Below are positions 14,338-25,589 of a stretch of DNA of 64,000 nucleotides, piece by piece (the stretch's first letter is position 1; the number at the start of each line of letters is the position of its first letter). Where the stretch lies: positions 18,057,001 to 18,121,000 of the forward strand of contig OY756972.1 of NCBI GenBank assembly GCA_963580455.1. The letters are read 5' to 3'. Source of the DNA: Euonymus europaeus. Lineage: Eukaryota; Streptophyta; Magnoliopsida; Celastrales; Celastraceae. Under the pieces are notes generated by a model that was not told the origin of the DNA, searched no databases, and saw only the letters and a list, made by a program, of their open reading frames with translations. The position numbers and the translations under genes are program-made.

Positions 14338-15081
14338 GGTTCGGATCATGCGCGGGATCCTGCATTATTCATTGTCATGCGGGATCGTGCTCACTGTCGG
14401 ATCAATCCGACAGTGGTGAGATAAATTCAAAACAAAATTCATCTCCATTATTCATGAAGTTAGAGCAGCAGGGGTGCTCGAGATTCGTCTCTTCTGGTCG
14501 TCTCTTCTGATTTGGGTAACCTTGTTAAATCACTTTAAATCAAAACAATCTTCATCGACAGTTCGTGAAGTTAGAGCAACAAGGGTGCGAAGATGGGTTT
14601 GTGTGTGACCAAAGTATCAATGTGCTCCCAATTCCAATACCCTGTAGTAGTTGTAGTATCCATGCCATCACTTTTCACAGGTCCTTCCCATGACTGTGTG
14701 AATGTGCTGCTGCTCATGGGGGTAAGAAACTTGTAATGGTTAGATCATCTCGAGTGTGAAGGTGGGTTTGTGTCAAACCCATTTGAATTTGAGAAGGGAA
14801 TTTTCAGACTTTGATTTTGACACAGAGAGAAAGGTGAACCCATGAACAACTCTGTAAATCGAAGGCCCACATCCGAATCGAAGACTCAAATCGGAGACCT
14901 AGATCGGAGAAGACAACTGGAGTCGACGAAGGCAACTGAAATTTTGTTTTGATTTAAACTTTAAAATAATTTAACAATGTCACTGTTAAATCTGTCTCAC
15001 CACCGTCGGATTGATATGAAGGTGAGCGTTGGATCCCGCATGACAATGTGTCATGCGGGATCCCGCGCATGATCCGGACTC
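14338..15081. mobile_element. Foldback/long-TIR element F1 with GGGATCCCGC termini
   Basis: The first ~100 bp (TTCGGATCATGCGCGGGATCC..., then ATTGTCATGCGGGATC, then CAATCCGACAGTGGTGAGA) reappear reverse-complemented at the right end (CGGATCATGCGCGGGATCC..., CATTGTCATGCGGGATCC, CAATCCGACGGTGGTGAGA). The two ends thus form long imperfect inverted repeats around a core of about 540 bp without an ORF. The right end contains the palindromic run CATGCGGGATCCCGCGCATG. Long inverted repeats without transposase suggest a Mutator-like or foldback element; a target duplication is not clear. Confidence 0.6.
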
Positions 15082-15083
15082 TA

Positions 15084-15138
15084 TACACACACACACACAC
15101 ATATATATATATGTGTGTGTGCGTGTGTGTGTGTGTGT
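15084..15138. repeat. (CA)n-(TA)n-(TG)n microsatellite
   Basis: A run of CA repeats, then TATATATA, then TG repeats forms a near-perfect palindromic microsatellite between the two foldback elements. ORFs across it encode Thr-His or Val-Cys repeats and are artefacts. Confidence 0.9.
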
Positions 15139-16031
15139 GGGCCAGGCTCAAGAGCAGGATCCCGCATTTATCAATTCATGCGGGATCCTGCTATCAACCG
15201 TTCGATTCAATCTAGCAAGATCAAATTTATATTTTCTAAAAATAAAAAAGGGATTAATCTTCTCTCTTTTCTGAATCTTGATTCACTCTCGCTTTCCTCC
15301 ATTTCGCAACAACCCCCATCTCATCTCTTCTTTGAACTCTGCTCTAGCAACCCTTTCTTTTTGTTTGACTGAGAAAGCTCCGACCATGTGAATCGAAGGA
15401 GAACAAGGTTGGTGATGCGCAGATCGTAAATCGAAGGAGAGGAAGAGGACTGGTTGAGGTTAAAACCCATTTAGGTATTAGATCGAATATTTCATTTTTG
15501 TAAAGAAAAACAGATCTGGTCACTGAAGAAGGAGGCTGCGCGATTTAAGATCGAAGAAGGAAGGAGAGAAGAGAGAGGGTCCTTGCATTGTTGTCTAAAT
15601 AGTTTTGTGCTATCAAGGTCTTTACATTCACTTTCACAAAATGAAATTTGACATTGTAACCCAGCAACCACAACATTCCAATTCCAAATTACAATTACAA
15701 ACCAGCTAAAAACAACCATAAATTCATTGAAAATTCTGGAAAAAAATCCAAATTATCCCATTACAAATGGGAAAGGGGAAAAATGAATTGTACAAGATGG
15801 CCATATGGCAGAGGCAGAGGTCGGAGAAGATAGAGATATAGAAGAGGCACGTAGAGGTCGGAAAAGAAAGAAGAGGTGCAGAGGCCGAACAAGAAAGAAG
15901 AATAGAAGAGGCATTTCAGCCTTTCGTTTTTTATTAAAAAAAAACATCTGGGCCGTTCGATTGATCAGAGGGCCCGGAGGCGGATCCTGCATCACAAATT
16001 TTGTGCGGGATCTCGCCTATGAGCCCAACCG
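15139..16031. mobile_element. Foldback/long-TIR element F2, relative of F1
   Basis: The left end GGCTCAAGAGCAGGATCCCGCA...CATGCGGGATCC...AACCGTTCGATT is mirrored by the right end, reverse-complemented GGCTCATAGGCGAGATCCCGCA...ATGCAGGATCC...AATCGAACGG. Terminal words and spacing are shared with F1 (two GGATCCCGC-type boxes about 20 bp apart), but the outermost bases differ, so F2 is a sister rather than a copy. The core of about 700 bp contains AATCGAAGGAGA words also seen in F1, and no convincing ORF. Confidence 0.55.
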
Positions 16032-16772
16032 TGTATATATATATATATATAATTACTTCCAATTTGAATTATTCTACATAAGTTTTATTGATACTGGGTT
16101 TGAGACCATGCTTGATTAGACGATTGATTTTAGGTGATTGGTTCTATACATATTTGGGTTATTTGCTCGATCCATACACATATATGAATGGAGACTGAGA
16201 AAACATAAAATGGAAAATGATACTAAAAATAAAGAACAAAAATAGAAAGAGTAATGGTACGTACATTCACTCAAAATATGACCTCATTTTTTAATTTTTT
16301 TATTAATATGTATTTTAATCATGATTATAAATATATATATGTAGGGTCACTTGACATCCAACACTTTACAATAATTGGAGGTCAAATGAGAGTCACATTT
16401 TGCATAATTCAAGCATTATCCAAACAGAAAATAAAAAGAGTAATTATTTATGGCCAAGTAAAGATAGGAAAAGCTAGCATAAAAGAATGCTCATGATTCA
16501 GTCTTGATGATTTTTTTTAAATTAATGATAGTATTTTTGTAAAATATTTTTACACATTATTCAATATTAAATATTATTTATATAATACTAAATAATTATT
16601 TATATCATATAAATATATATAATATTGTATTTTATTGAACCCGATTAAACATTTAAACCTAAAATCAAAGAATTTTCATATTCGATGATTGATCCGATTT
16701 TCAAAACCTTGATACAAAAATCCGTCCTGCCACCCATGCGCTATTCCATGGGGACAAAATGAACAGTAGAGA
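16032..16772. other. AT-rich gene-free spacer
   Basis: It begins with a (TA)n run and continues as very AT-rich DNA. I see no coding similarity, no inverted repeats with duplications and no RNA gene. Confidence 0.5.
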
Positions 16773-17117
16773 TTAACTTGATACTATAATATTTTTAGAC
16801 ATGGGTATAGGGCTCGTACACTCACTATTTTGATGATACGGAGGGACGGGGACTTTCATCGGGACGCCGTCAACGTCGGTTAAAAAAGAAGGCCAGAGAC
16901 TGTGAATTGTAAATGTATCTTCAATCTGTTCTTGACAGTCTCCGACACCGGTGCTGCAATATGAGTTGCGCCATCGAAGGCTGGGTATTAAAACATCATA
17001 CGGATGTGTTTTTGTCTCACACGTTTGTGCCAAATACGAAGAATATGACTGAAATTGTAAGAATGAAACTAACGGGATTAGCAGCCACTTCACAGCAAGC
17101 AAAGAGCTAATTCCACC
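16773..17117 (-). pseudogene. RNase T2 family fragment, truncated
   Basis: The open stretch reads as a hydrophobic leader (AVKWLLIPLVSFLQF), then VLIPSLRWRNSYCSTG, then TFTIHSLWPSF. The last is the first catalytic segment of RNase T2 enzymes (family consensus FTIHGLWP) and includes the active-site His. The frame ends at 16773 without the second catalytic segment (the CAS II His-Glu block) or the later cysteines. There is no ATG before the leader, since a stop lies upstream and the first usable codon is TTG. It is therefore a dead 5' fragment of a secreted RNase gene, of S-like or S-RNase type; the subclass cannot be told. Confidence 0.65.
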
Positions 17118-17216
17118 TACTCTTTAGAATTTTCATGGAGTGTTTATAGAACTACAAAAATAAAAATCCTATTATGCGGTATAATGGTCATTTTTTTTGT
17201 TTTTATAGGTCTAGCT

Positions 17217-17687
17217 AGGGGTCGGCATCGGGCCAGGCTGGCCCGAAAATATGAGACCCGATCTAAGCCCAAGCCCGAATATTAATTTTGGGCTTCTGGT
17301 CGGGCTTGATGCAAATTCTTGAGCCCAAGTCCGGCCTAGGCCCAAAAAATTCGGGCTTCCGGGCATTGGACTTGTGAGTTCGAGTTCGAACTTTAACTAT
17401 CTTTATTATATAGAATAATTAAATTTTAAAATTTAAAAAATATATATACACACACAAATATATATTATCAGTGTCCAGTTATATATGCACTACACATATA
17501 TATATATATATATATGTATATGTATGCATGTAGCTTCAAGCTCGGGCCAAATAGTCTGATTTCGGGCCAGGCTCGGCCCAAAAATATAAGGTTGGTTTGG
17601 CCAACTCTGATGTCATTTCGAGCTTGAGTTTGACTTTGGCCCGCAGTCCCGGATGGTACCTAGGCCCGCGGGCCATTTTGTGACCCT
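17217..17687. mobile_element. Non-autonomous hAT-type element with GGGCC-rich ends
   Basis: The left end AGGGGTCGGCATCGGGCC and the right end, reverse-complemented AGGGTCACAAAATGGCCCG, are flanked by GTCTAGCT (17209-17216) and ATCTAGCT (17688-17695), an 8-bp duplication with one mismatch. About 180 bp at each side is dense in GGCCCGA/TCGGGCC words. The middle is AT-rich with a TATATA run. There is no ORF. Confidence 0.65.
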
Positions 17688-17771
17688 ATCTAGCTCCTCA
17701 AAATATCCCCACTACTTCTGATAAATATGAATCAGCTCTTAGCCTCTTACGTCATTTTTATATACTTGTAG

Positions 17772-17887
17772 GGTCCGTTTGGATCAGAGTATGTTGATAG
17801 AGTATAAGCTCTCGTAAAACATAAAAGCTGAAAGTGTCGAGTATGGGAAAAAAATATAAGCTAGCTTATACTCTCATCCAAACAGGG
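17772..17887. mobile_element. Short MITE with GGGTCCGTTTGGAT end
   Basis: GGGTCCGTTTGGATCAGAGTATG at the left and, reverse-complemented, GCCCCTGTTTGGATGAGAGTATAAGC at the right form a 116-bp inverted-repeat unit. It is flanked by GTA on both sides. The GTTTGGAT motif is frequent in plant DNA-transposon termini. Confidence 0.5.
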
Positions 17888-18484
17888 GCGTAGCTTATTT
17901 TTTAAGCACACAGCTGTCCTCAATATTTATTAATTTCTATATTTTAAAACACTCAAAAAGGAACTCATTTCAATCATTTAAACACAAATAATAATAAAAT
18001 ATTTTTTTGCCTGCCTTACGTATTTGGAGTTGAAAACTGTATGCTTTAATTTCTGTTTGACTTAGCTCATGAGATAATTTATTAGTGAAAAAGAGTAAAT
18101 TTATAAGTTATGAAATAAACTATGTGAAAAATGAATTAATTTATAAGCTATGGGATATATTATCTGAAATTTATAGTTAATACTAGCTTATAAATTATAA
18201 AAAAATCTATTATTTTATCCAACAAAAAAGCAAACATCGTATTGTATAAAAATTATACCACACAATCTAATAAAAAATTATTTTCTAACACAGAGGAGTG
18301 TTAAATTATTCATGAACTTATATAATGATTAACTTATGATTGGATATTTTCAACTCCAGATACACAAAAATATTTGAACAAGAGGCTCTCATAAAGTTTC
18401 AACTTAATCCACAAGCTATTACAGACAAATACGACATGAAAAATAAGCAGGCAATTCTCAAATAATCTGCATGCTCTGGGTTTC
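17888..18484. other. 3' flank and 3'-UTR of the QQT1 gene
   Basis: AT-rich DNA directly 3' of the minus-strand GTPase gene. The part next to 18484 should be its 3'-UTR. Otherwise no feature is seen. Confidence 0.45.
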
Positions 18485-21400
18485 TTAATCAAAAGCAATT
18501 TCATCATCCTTCATATACTTCTCCTGCACTTCAGCAGCTGTGGGCTGTTCTGTTAAGCAAAACTTCATAAAATCATCAACAGAAATCAGCATTATGCATA
18601 GAGATCTCATTAAACCACCCCCGGTGATTTACTCGCTGAACTATCAATGAATCATAAATCTGGTTCAATTGATAGTAAAGAAATGCAGATTCAGGAGCAA
18701 GACTCCCAGAAGAATTCGTAATCATGCGGTGACGAAAATCCAAAATGAAAGGGGTCTTCTTTCTAATAAGCTTCAAACAGCATTGGCTTAAACAAAACAA
18801 AAAAAACTAAGGAGTTTGTGGCCTAGACGTAGCCAGCTACTTAGACTAGCAGAAGGTGCAAGATTTCACTGCCTTCTCCCTCAAAAAACTCAGAATAGAA
18901 GTTCATAACTTATCAAAAAACAGGGCGCATATTAAAATTTCCAAATAGAGAAAAAAACCAAAACAAACAAAGTAATGTGGGTTACTAGTGATCCAGGCAA
19001 CTAATTCATCGTATGGAATGCAATGACTCCGGGACTAACTATGCTTCTAATTTATCTAAGATTTTCTTAAAGGACAGAAGTCAATTTTACAACAGCACAG
19101 GGAAGACATGCATCTGTACTGTTGTTGCAGCTTAAAACCAACCTAGAGGGAAATATTTGGACATGATTTTTTTCCTCATGAAAGGCAACGAAAATATCAG
19201 TAGGTCTTCCAAGAGATAGTTCCAACTCAAAAAACAATGTAAGTCATTATTATCCTCTCAAGTCTGACGTGCTACTATTTAACTCTTAAAACAAAGGAAA
19301 GCATTCGAACATTAAAACATAGAGTAAAAGGATATCTGTAGTATTCCCAGTCAACTGGACGGACTGCAATCTTGCTGAATTCAACAGCACTGGCTTCGAT
19401 GCCAGCAAATATGTACCCATTACTTTTGTCTATTAGTTTCACAAGATTCGCAACACTCTCTTTGTCCTGAAATGGATTGTTGGACAATAACATACAATCT
19501 GAGAAATGCAATCCGATGAGACAAGAACAAGGAAATAGAGGGAAGTACACCAACCTGAATATTTAAGGTTGTAAAATTTACGAGACTAAAGTTTTCAATT
19601 ACATCACAGAGCTCCTTTGTAAGCTTTCTGCAACAATAATTTTTAACAGTCAACACAGAGCACATAGAAGATTACAATCTATTTTATGTCTCTTTAAGAA
19701 TTATAAATAGGAACACGCATACATCTTGAAAGGAGATTAAAGCAATAATACATTCCATTAATAGAAAATGTAATTCCATTTCAGACTGACAATGTTGGCA
19801 GTAAACTCAAAATGATTGAAGGCCTTGAACCCTTAGCAAAACTTGATTTGAAATTTGAATCACATTTATGAATAAGAAAACAATCCACCAATTCTTACTG
19901 CTGCTTGCATCGGTGCATGTCCTACCACTCTCGGTGATTATATCCCAGAGTGCATACTAGCTGACAAGTGATAACAAAATTGTAAAAGGAATACCAATCT
20001 AACATCTGACCCAAAATTATCATAGAAGGTAAGGTACCTCTCACAGAAAGTAAAAAAAAAAGCACCATATAAAAAACACCAAATGAGCATGTGACCGCCG
20101 TCCGGGAGCCCAAAAGGTATCCAAAAAAAAAAAAAAATCCCCAAATTTTCCTGAATTTATAATTCTACATATGTATAACATCTATCAATAAAAAAAAATC
20201 TCATAGGAGGAGAACTTTACAACAAGGAAGATCTTAGCAACAACCATCTAAACAATCTTACTGAAGTACTGAATCAGAGGAAAGAAACAACTAGAGTTAA
20301 AATGGCATAAAAATCAATATCAACATGACTACATGAGCGTACTTATGAACAAAATTTACTTGATAATTTCTTAATAGCAAAACCTGTATTTAGCAGCACG
20401 AGGATCCTGATCAAGATGCTGCTCTAAATATGATAGATCTTGCACGTCAGTGTAAAAATCAAGATTAAAAGCTGCAAAGAGTAAAAAAAAAATTAATTAT
20501 GATTGGCAAACAGACCTAGTTATCAAATATGCAACATTATACAATCAGTATTGGGAAGAAAAAACAACCAACCTAGCCTTCCATAGCTCTCAATAAGATC
20601 AATTTTAGACAACACATTGATGTGCGGGAGTTCCAGATGTAGCATGGTCGATAACGAGAGAAGCAATGCGCTAATGTATTTCCCAGGATCACTGCAAAGA
20701 TGGGCATCAACTAAATGCACGGCAGTCAACTGCATAAAATGTCAAACCCAATGAGATTCTTCCAGTATCATCAAGAATATCAATCTGAAGTCACATCAAC
20801 TAGTCAGGCTCCAGTAGGAAGTGTTCAGAAAATACAAAAGCTCTACAGAAAATAATCATACCCGAAGATTCAACTTCTTTATGAGCTTCATGATTACATT
20901 CTTGGCACTGGAGTGAAGGAAAAATAATTCCACTTGGCCGGGAAAATCAAAGAGAAGGTAGTGATCTGCAAAGCCACTTAAATTGTTACACTTACAACTT
21001 TAACAATTCAGCATATTCTAGAAGCAAAAAAAAAAAGGAATGATAAAGCCAAGCCACCTCCAAAGTTCTTTCAGCAGCAGGTTTTTCTACAATGTTCTTA
21101 TTATTGCTTCAAAGTGGAATAAATATATTATAATTGTAAGGTACCTTGCTTGATATCATTCCCCAAATCAGCAATTATCAAATGACTTTACAAAAGGAAA
21201 ATATAGATATGCACATGGACCTGCAGGCAAGTGCACTGTGCACATACAACCATGGATATCCATCATTCACATCCACAAAAGAATGAGAAGACAATAATAT
21301 ATAGAACACAGTGCCAAATTTCAGTATAATGCTGCTGCCACACATTAGATTCCACTTTGTTCATAAGGACATTTATATTTGCAAGAAATCGAGCCATATA

Positions 21401-23682
21401 ATTGTCAATGACATGCGGCCCAGAGATAGAATTGCACGGGTGCAACCTATAGGTCATAGGTTCAATTCCTTAAAACAACCTCTCCAAATCTGCGTACATC
21501 ATGTCCGTCCCTAACCCCACTCATATGTCATTCATTTCAGGTAAATTTATAACCATAATCCAAACGAGTATTAATTCAGAACTTTTGGTATTGTGTAAAA
21601 CATTTGGAAAAGTATAGGACGTGTACAACGAACATATAATGAAGAATAAATCTTATCCTAAACTCTTACCTGATTACCTAAGGCACTTGTTCATAAAATA
21701 TTCCTTATAGATCAATAAAGAAGATTTTAAAAATATATTAAAATTTCAACCCTTAATTAATTATATCTCTTTGCCTTTCATCAAGCAATATATACACTTT
21801 ATTTGGGATACTCCAAAGCTTAATATAGCTTTGTAGGGAACAGAAGCATATGAATCAATAGTTCCCAGCGCTGTTTTAAGTTACTTGATAGAGACCTTAA
21901 AATACTACTTAGATTTGCAATGAGAAAACGAAGTAAAATGGTGCATGCATATGATAAAGTTGCATAATCTAAGAACTTATTAAACAATAATGACATAATA
22001 TACTAACCTTTCAAAAGAGGTTCCAATTTAGATTGCAACCAGTCAATATTCTTCTCTAAATAATCCATGCAGTACACAAGACCTGGTTGCAGGGAAAAGG
22101 TATAACTTAGGTATTACAAGAAAAAATAAATAAAATAAATATATACTGGGTTGACGAATAGGAAAGACATTGCCCAATTTTGAACATATTCTGACGTTCT
22201 GACACACCCTCCCCTTCCTCCACCTTCACGGCCCCACTACATGGCAAAAAAGAAGAAAAAAACCGCCTTCTTCCTCCCCCTCCTCCATGGGCCAAAAAGA
22301 AAAACAACAAAAAAGGCCTTGCCAAAGAAAAAGAGGTCAACTTGATTCCCTTACCATTTTATTTGGGAGGAAAAAAAAGGATCATATTATAAGAACCATG
22401 AAGTAAAGCTTGGCACCTCATCATCTGCCCTAAGGGGGAGATTTCTACTTCCATCTAATAAACAGCGCTTGCCTATAGAAACAAAGCATGCTAACCAGTA
22501 AAAAATAATAACATATTTAGTACTTTGAAAGTGCTACTCCTTGATGAAGTTCCAGAGTGCGTCCCTGGTGTCCAAATACACTAGATTTAGTGATCTTGCT
22601 TTTTCCTTTTACATGGGAGCGAGTTCAGCAGTGGGCAAAAGGAATGAAATGCTTTCAGAATGATTTTGTGCAATAAAAATTGAGACGGAAGTTATAGCAA
22701 TAAAGTGGGCTTACCTCCATTGGGACCGAGAGAATGCTCTGCCATTACATCACTTAGTTTTATAAGATCTTCAATATTCACAGCACACTCATACCTTAAT
22801 CATGTCAAGGAAACTTTTTTCATCAAATCCTAGTATAAGAAAAGAAATACTGAAACACATTGAGGAAAGGATACGGTAGCATATCATTTGCAGGATCTAA
22901 ATTGATAATAGCAACCTTCCTGCATGAGTAGCAAATAGCAATGTCAACGAATTTTAATCCTGGGAATAAATTCAAGCTTATAATACATTTATTTGCATTT
23001 AATAAAAGAAAGAAACAAAAATTAGAAGGTTTCCGAGGGTCATTCATATTAGCTACAGTTTGAACTTTGAAGGCTTACAGTAGCATATACAAATATCATT
23101 ATTTGTCAAAAAAGATGTACCTAGGACGAATTTTTTAGCAAAGACATAAAAACCCAAGCTGCTTTTACTAATTTTTCAACCAAGAATTACAATTGCAACA
23201 ACATAGCTTCTATAACAATACGGTTGGCGTCGACATAACTTCACACCTTATCATCAACCTAAAAACGTCTTTCAGCACTCCGGAGGCTGTGTTATAATGA
23301 TTGACTGCTAAGGCACTTCTTCGCTCGCACAAAAAAAAGGTTCCAATTTGGGATGGGTAACATATAGTACCAAGGCAGAGAAGACCGACCTTTGGTCCAT
23401 CAATCATCTCTAAAAAGACACATATAATCATCGTCTCCATACACTACCCAATCATCCCACTTAACATGTTCCACAGACAGACAGGTCTTACTATTTCTCA
23501 GTAGCATTGTTAATGTCTGAATAATTTCCATTCAAAGTTCAGACTGAAAAAAAATGAAAGTCTGAAGGAAAGGATAGTTAAATAATAAACCTGCCGATAA
23601 GAGGGAGGAACTGAGACATGCCATTGCAGTAAGTGGTCTTGCCTGAACCGGGTGGGCCAATCACCACCTGCCCAAACACCAT
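18485..23682 (-). CDS. QQT1: GPN-loop GTPase, QQT1/GPN2 type
   Basis: Small GTPase of the GPN family, needed for RNA polymerase II assembly or import; the Arabidopsis quatre-quart1 mutant is embryo-defective. Ten exons on the minus strand: 23682-23591, 22919-22875, 22794-22715, 22082-22008, 20965-20862, 20729-20573, 20471-20384, 19627-19555, 19466-19336 and 18539-18485. They join to exactly 900 bp, or 299 aa plus stop, close to the usual family length. Motifs are the P-loop GPPGSGKT (9-16), the signature GPN (69-71), DFPGQ (104-108) and SKID (173-176); the C-terminus is [10 protein letters not shown]. Nine exon junctions have normal GT-AG or compatible borders except the last: exon 9 ends TACTACAG and is followed by ATATCCTTTT, while exon 10 follows CCCAC. 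That is an AT-AC, U12-type intron. A SINE lies in intron 4. No disabling change was seen. Confidence 0.95.
18540..19335 (-). other. U12-type AT-AC intron (last intron of QQT1)
   Basis: On the minus strand the intron starts ATATCCTTTT, the U12 AT-AC donor consensus. It ends TTGCTTAAC, then 12 nt, then AC. TTGCTTAAC is one base from the U12 branch consensus TTCCTTAAC and sits at the required short distance from the acceptor. No GT donor near exon 9 keeps the conserved WEYYR-AA(E/V)QEKYM junction in frame. The intron is 796 bp. Confidence 0.85.
21415..21530 (+). mobile_element. Partial Au-like SINE in QQT1 intron 4
   Basis: A B-box-like TAGGTTCAATTCCTT is followed by AACAACCTCTCCAAATCTGCGTACATCATG and CCGTCCCTAACCCCACTCA, the order found in plant Au SINEs (GGTTCAATTCCTGGAAACAGCCTCT...CTGCGTACAT...CCCC). 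The A box is eroded. It sits on the strand opposite to the gene. Confidence 0.6.
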
Positions 23683-24045
23683 CTTCTCTCAAATTACCTA
23701 CAATAGAAAAAATTGACGAACAACGTTTTGAATTGGTGCCTCTGAGGGTGACGGAGGTTTAGGGTTTATGATATTTAATCCCAAAAACACACGCAGAGAC
23801 AGAGAAAACCCAGTGGTTGATGGAAACCTGAGGCTAGAAATTAAATAGTCAACCGAATAAGAATAGCAGCATGTGCAAAAGAGTTTTGGTCCGAAGCGGC
23901 GATGGAGGACCGAAGTTGAAAACAGATGGCAGACAGAGAGGGAAAGACGAAGTATGGAGGATCTTGGGTTATGAATTGGGCCCATTTTGAAATTGAGAGA
24001 CTAGGCCCAGTTTTATGGGCCTTTTTTAGTTGTGAAGATGAAAAC
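23683..24045 (-). promoter_or_regulatory. 5'-UTR and promoter of QQT1 with telo-box and site II words
   Basis: Upstream of the ATG on the minus strand lies ATAAACCCTAAACC (about 23757-23770), a telo-box. Further out are TGGGCCCAATTC (about 23975-23990) and two more TGGGCC/GGCCCA words at about 24004-24022 (site II, TCP-bound). This pairing is typical of plant translation and housekeeping genes, which fits an essential GTPase. The ORF across this leader is not conserved and is not called. Confidence 0.6.
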
Positions 24046-24719
24046 TGGGTGCTCTATTTACACACAATTTTAGACTCAATACACACATTCACTTAATATA
24101 TTTTAATTATTTTTTAAATACACATTGAGCATATTACTAAACTACCCTTTTCTATACCCACATCCTTGTCGTCTGAGCAACCTTTCTCTGGCCAATTATC
24201 ATCATTGTCTAGGCATCGCCAATTGCTCCTACTAGATTTAGTCAAAACCAAGCTCATTTTTTTTCCAAATTGCGAAGAACAATTTTCATTTTATTCGGTT
24301 TAGTCTGATCTAATTTTGCTCAATGTCAAAACCGAATCAATTATTTTTTTCTTTAACTTGCAAAGAATCTAGACATGGTGAATCCGGAAAAGATCGACTT
24401 CTATGCCATCTCTGCAATGGAAATTTTAAAAATGTTGTGACATAAAAGGAGAAAATACAAATCGTTAATCATAAAAAATTAGAATGGAGGCGGCTTTTCT
24501 CAAGATCGATGTCGTCAATCATAATCATTCTCTCATGAAATCCTTGAGCAAAAATTATTTATCATGCTTCTGTCGAGGATAATAAATTTAGTTTGAAGAA
24601 TTAAGGTAATAAAATTTATATTTGGTAATTTTATATAAAGATGATTTGATAAATTTACTTTTTTAAAAAAAAATTACGTGTGCGATGAGTCCAAGTTCGT
24701 GTGCAAATATCCACTCCCA
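24046..24719. mobile_element. Putative long-TIR (Mutator-like) non-autonomous element
   Basis: The left end TGGGTGCTCTATTTACACACAATTTTAGACTCA pairs with the right end, reverse-complemented TGGGAGTGGATATTTGCACACGAACTTGGACTCA, giving about 45 bp of imperfect inverted repeat. The core of about 580 bp has no ORF. A 9-bp flank duplication is not evident, so the superfamily is uncertain. It abuts the QQT1 promoter. Confidence 0.5.
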
Positions 24720-24921
24720 AGGAAATTACTATGAAAGTCCATGATTTGTAATTGGGTTTCACTAAGGCTTTTTATCATACGGGCTTCGTTTTTAGTGGTC
24801 CGGAGTCTGCAATTCGGCCTAGGCGAGTTTTATGGACTTGTTTATAGGCTAATTCCTGATGGGTAGTCGTTAAAACTTAACGGGACTATAGTGAAGAGGA
24901 GAACAAAGATGAGTTAATTTG

Positions 24922-25589
24922 TAGGCCTCAGCTTTTGGCCCATGGGCCTAGGTCCAACTCTAACCCCTGACTCAGTCCAGGCTCGAAGTTGTATCAGGCC
25001 TAGGCATTCCGGCCTTAAATGTGTTAGTTCGAAGTCCGAAGACTTAGGGTTAAGACCCAGGAAATACACCCCTCATTCATCATTCCTAATTATCAAACAT
25101 GTTACAAGTTTGAGAACTTTCTCAACAAATATTACAGTTCTCAAAAAATAGTTTAGACCAACAAACTGAGCGAGATTAAACAAGTAAATGGTTATTGTAT
25201 TTGGATTTGTTGCCAAACTTACAAAATTAGGTAGCGTTTGGTTTGTATTGAAAACTCAAAACATATCCAAAACGGCAAACCAAATAGCTTCTAAGAGTTC
25301 TGTGGGCTGAAATTAAGATTCAGAGGTTGAATAAATAGACAAAATAAAATCACTTTTGGGCCTAAACTGACATATGCTTGCTGGGGCGTGGCAAGACTAT
25401 ACGAAGCCTAAGCCGACCATTTTTAATTGAAAAATTTAAGGCGGCTGAGAGTGGGCCTAGGCCCAAACCTTAGAGCTAGAGCCAGAGCCAGAGCCGGGGT
25501 CAAGGATTCTGTCTTAGGCTAGGTCAGAAGTGGTTTTTTGAGCCTGGGCCTCAAATTATCATATTTGGCCGGCCCAATGTCGAGGCCTA
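24922..25589. mobile_element. Non-autonomous hAT-type element with GGCCC-rich ends
   Basis: Starts TAGGCCTCAGCTTTTGGCCC and ends, reverse-complemented, TAGGCCTCGACATTGGGCC. The flanks TTAATTTG (24914-24921) and ATAATTTG (25590-25597) form an 8-bp duplication with one mismatch. Both ends are rich in GGCCTAGG/GGGCC words, like the element at 17217-17687. The middle carries an AT-rich part and a smaller GCGTTTGGTTTG...CAAACCAAATAGC inverted repeat (about 25233-25290). There is no ORF of note. Confidence 0.65.

Noticed and set aside
14954..15274. ORFs with Thr-His and Val-Cys repeats
   Set aside because: They are readings of the (CA)n(TA)n(TG)n microsatellite and have no other similarity.
23698..23985. 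95-codon minus-strand ORF upstream of QQT1
   Set aside because: It lies in the presumed 5'-UTR/promoter, overlaps the telo-box, and resembles no family.
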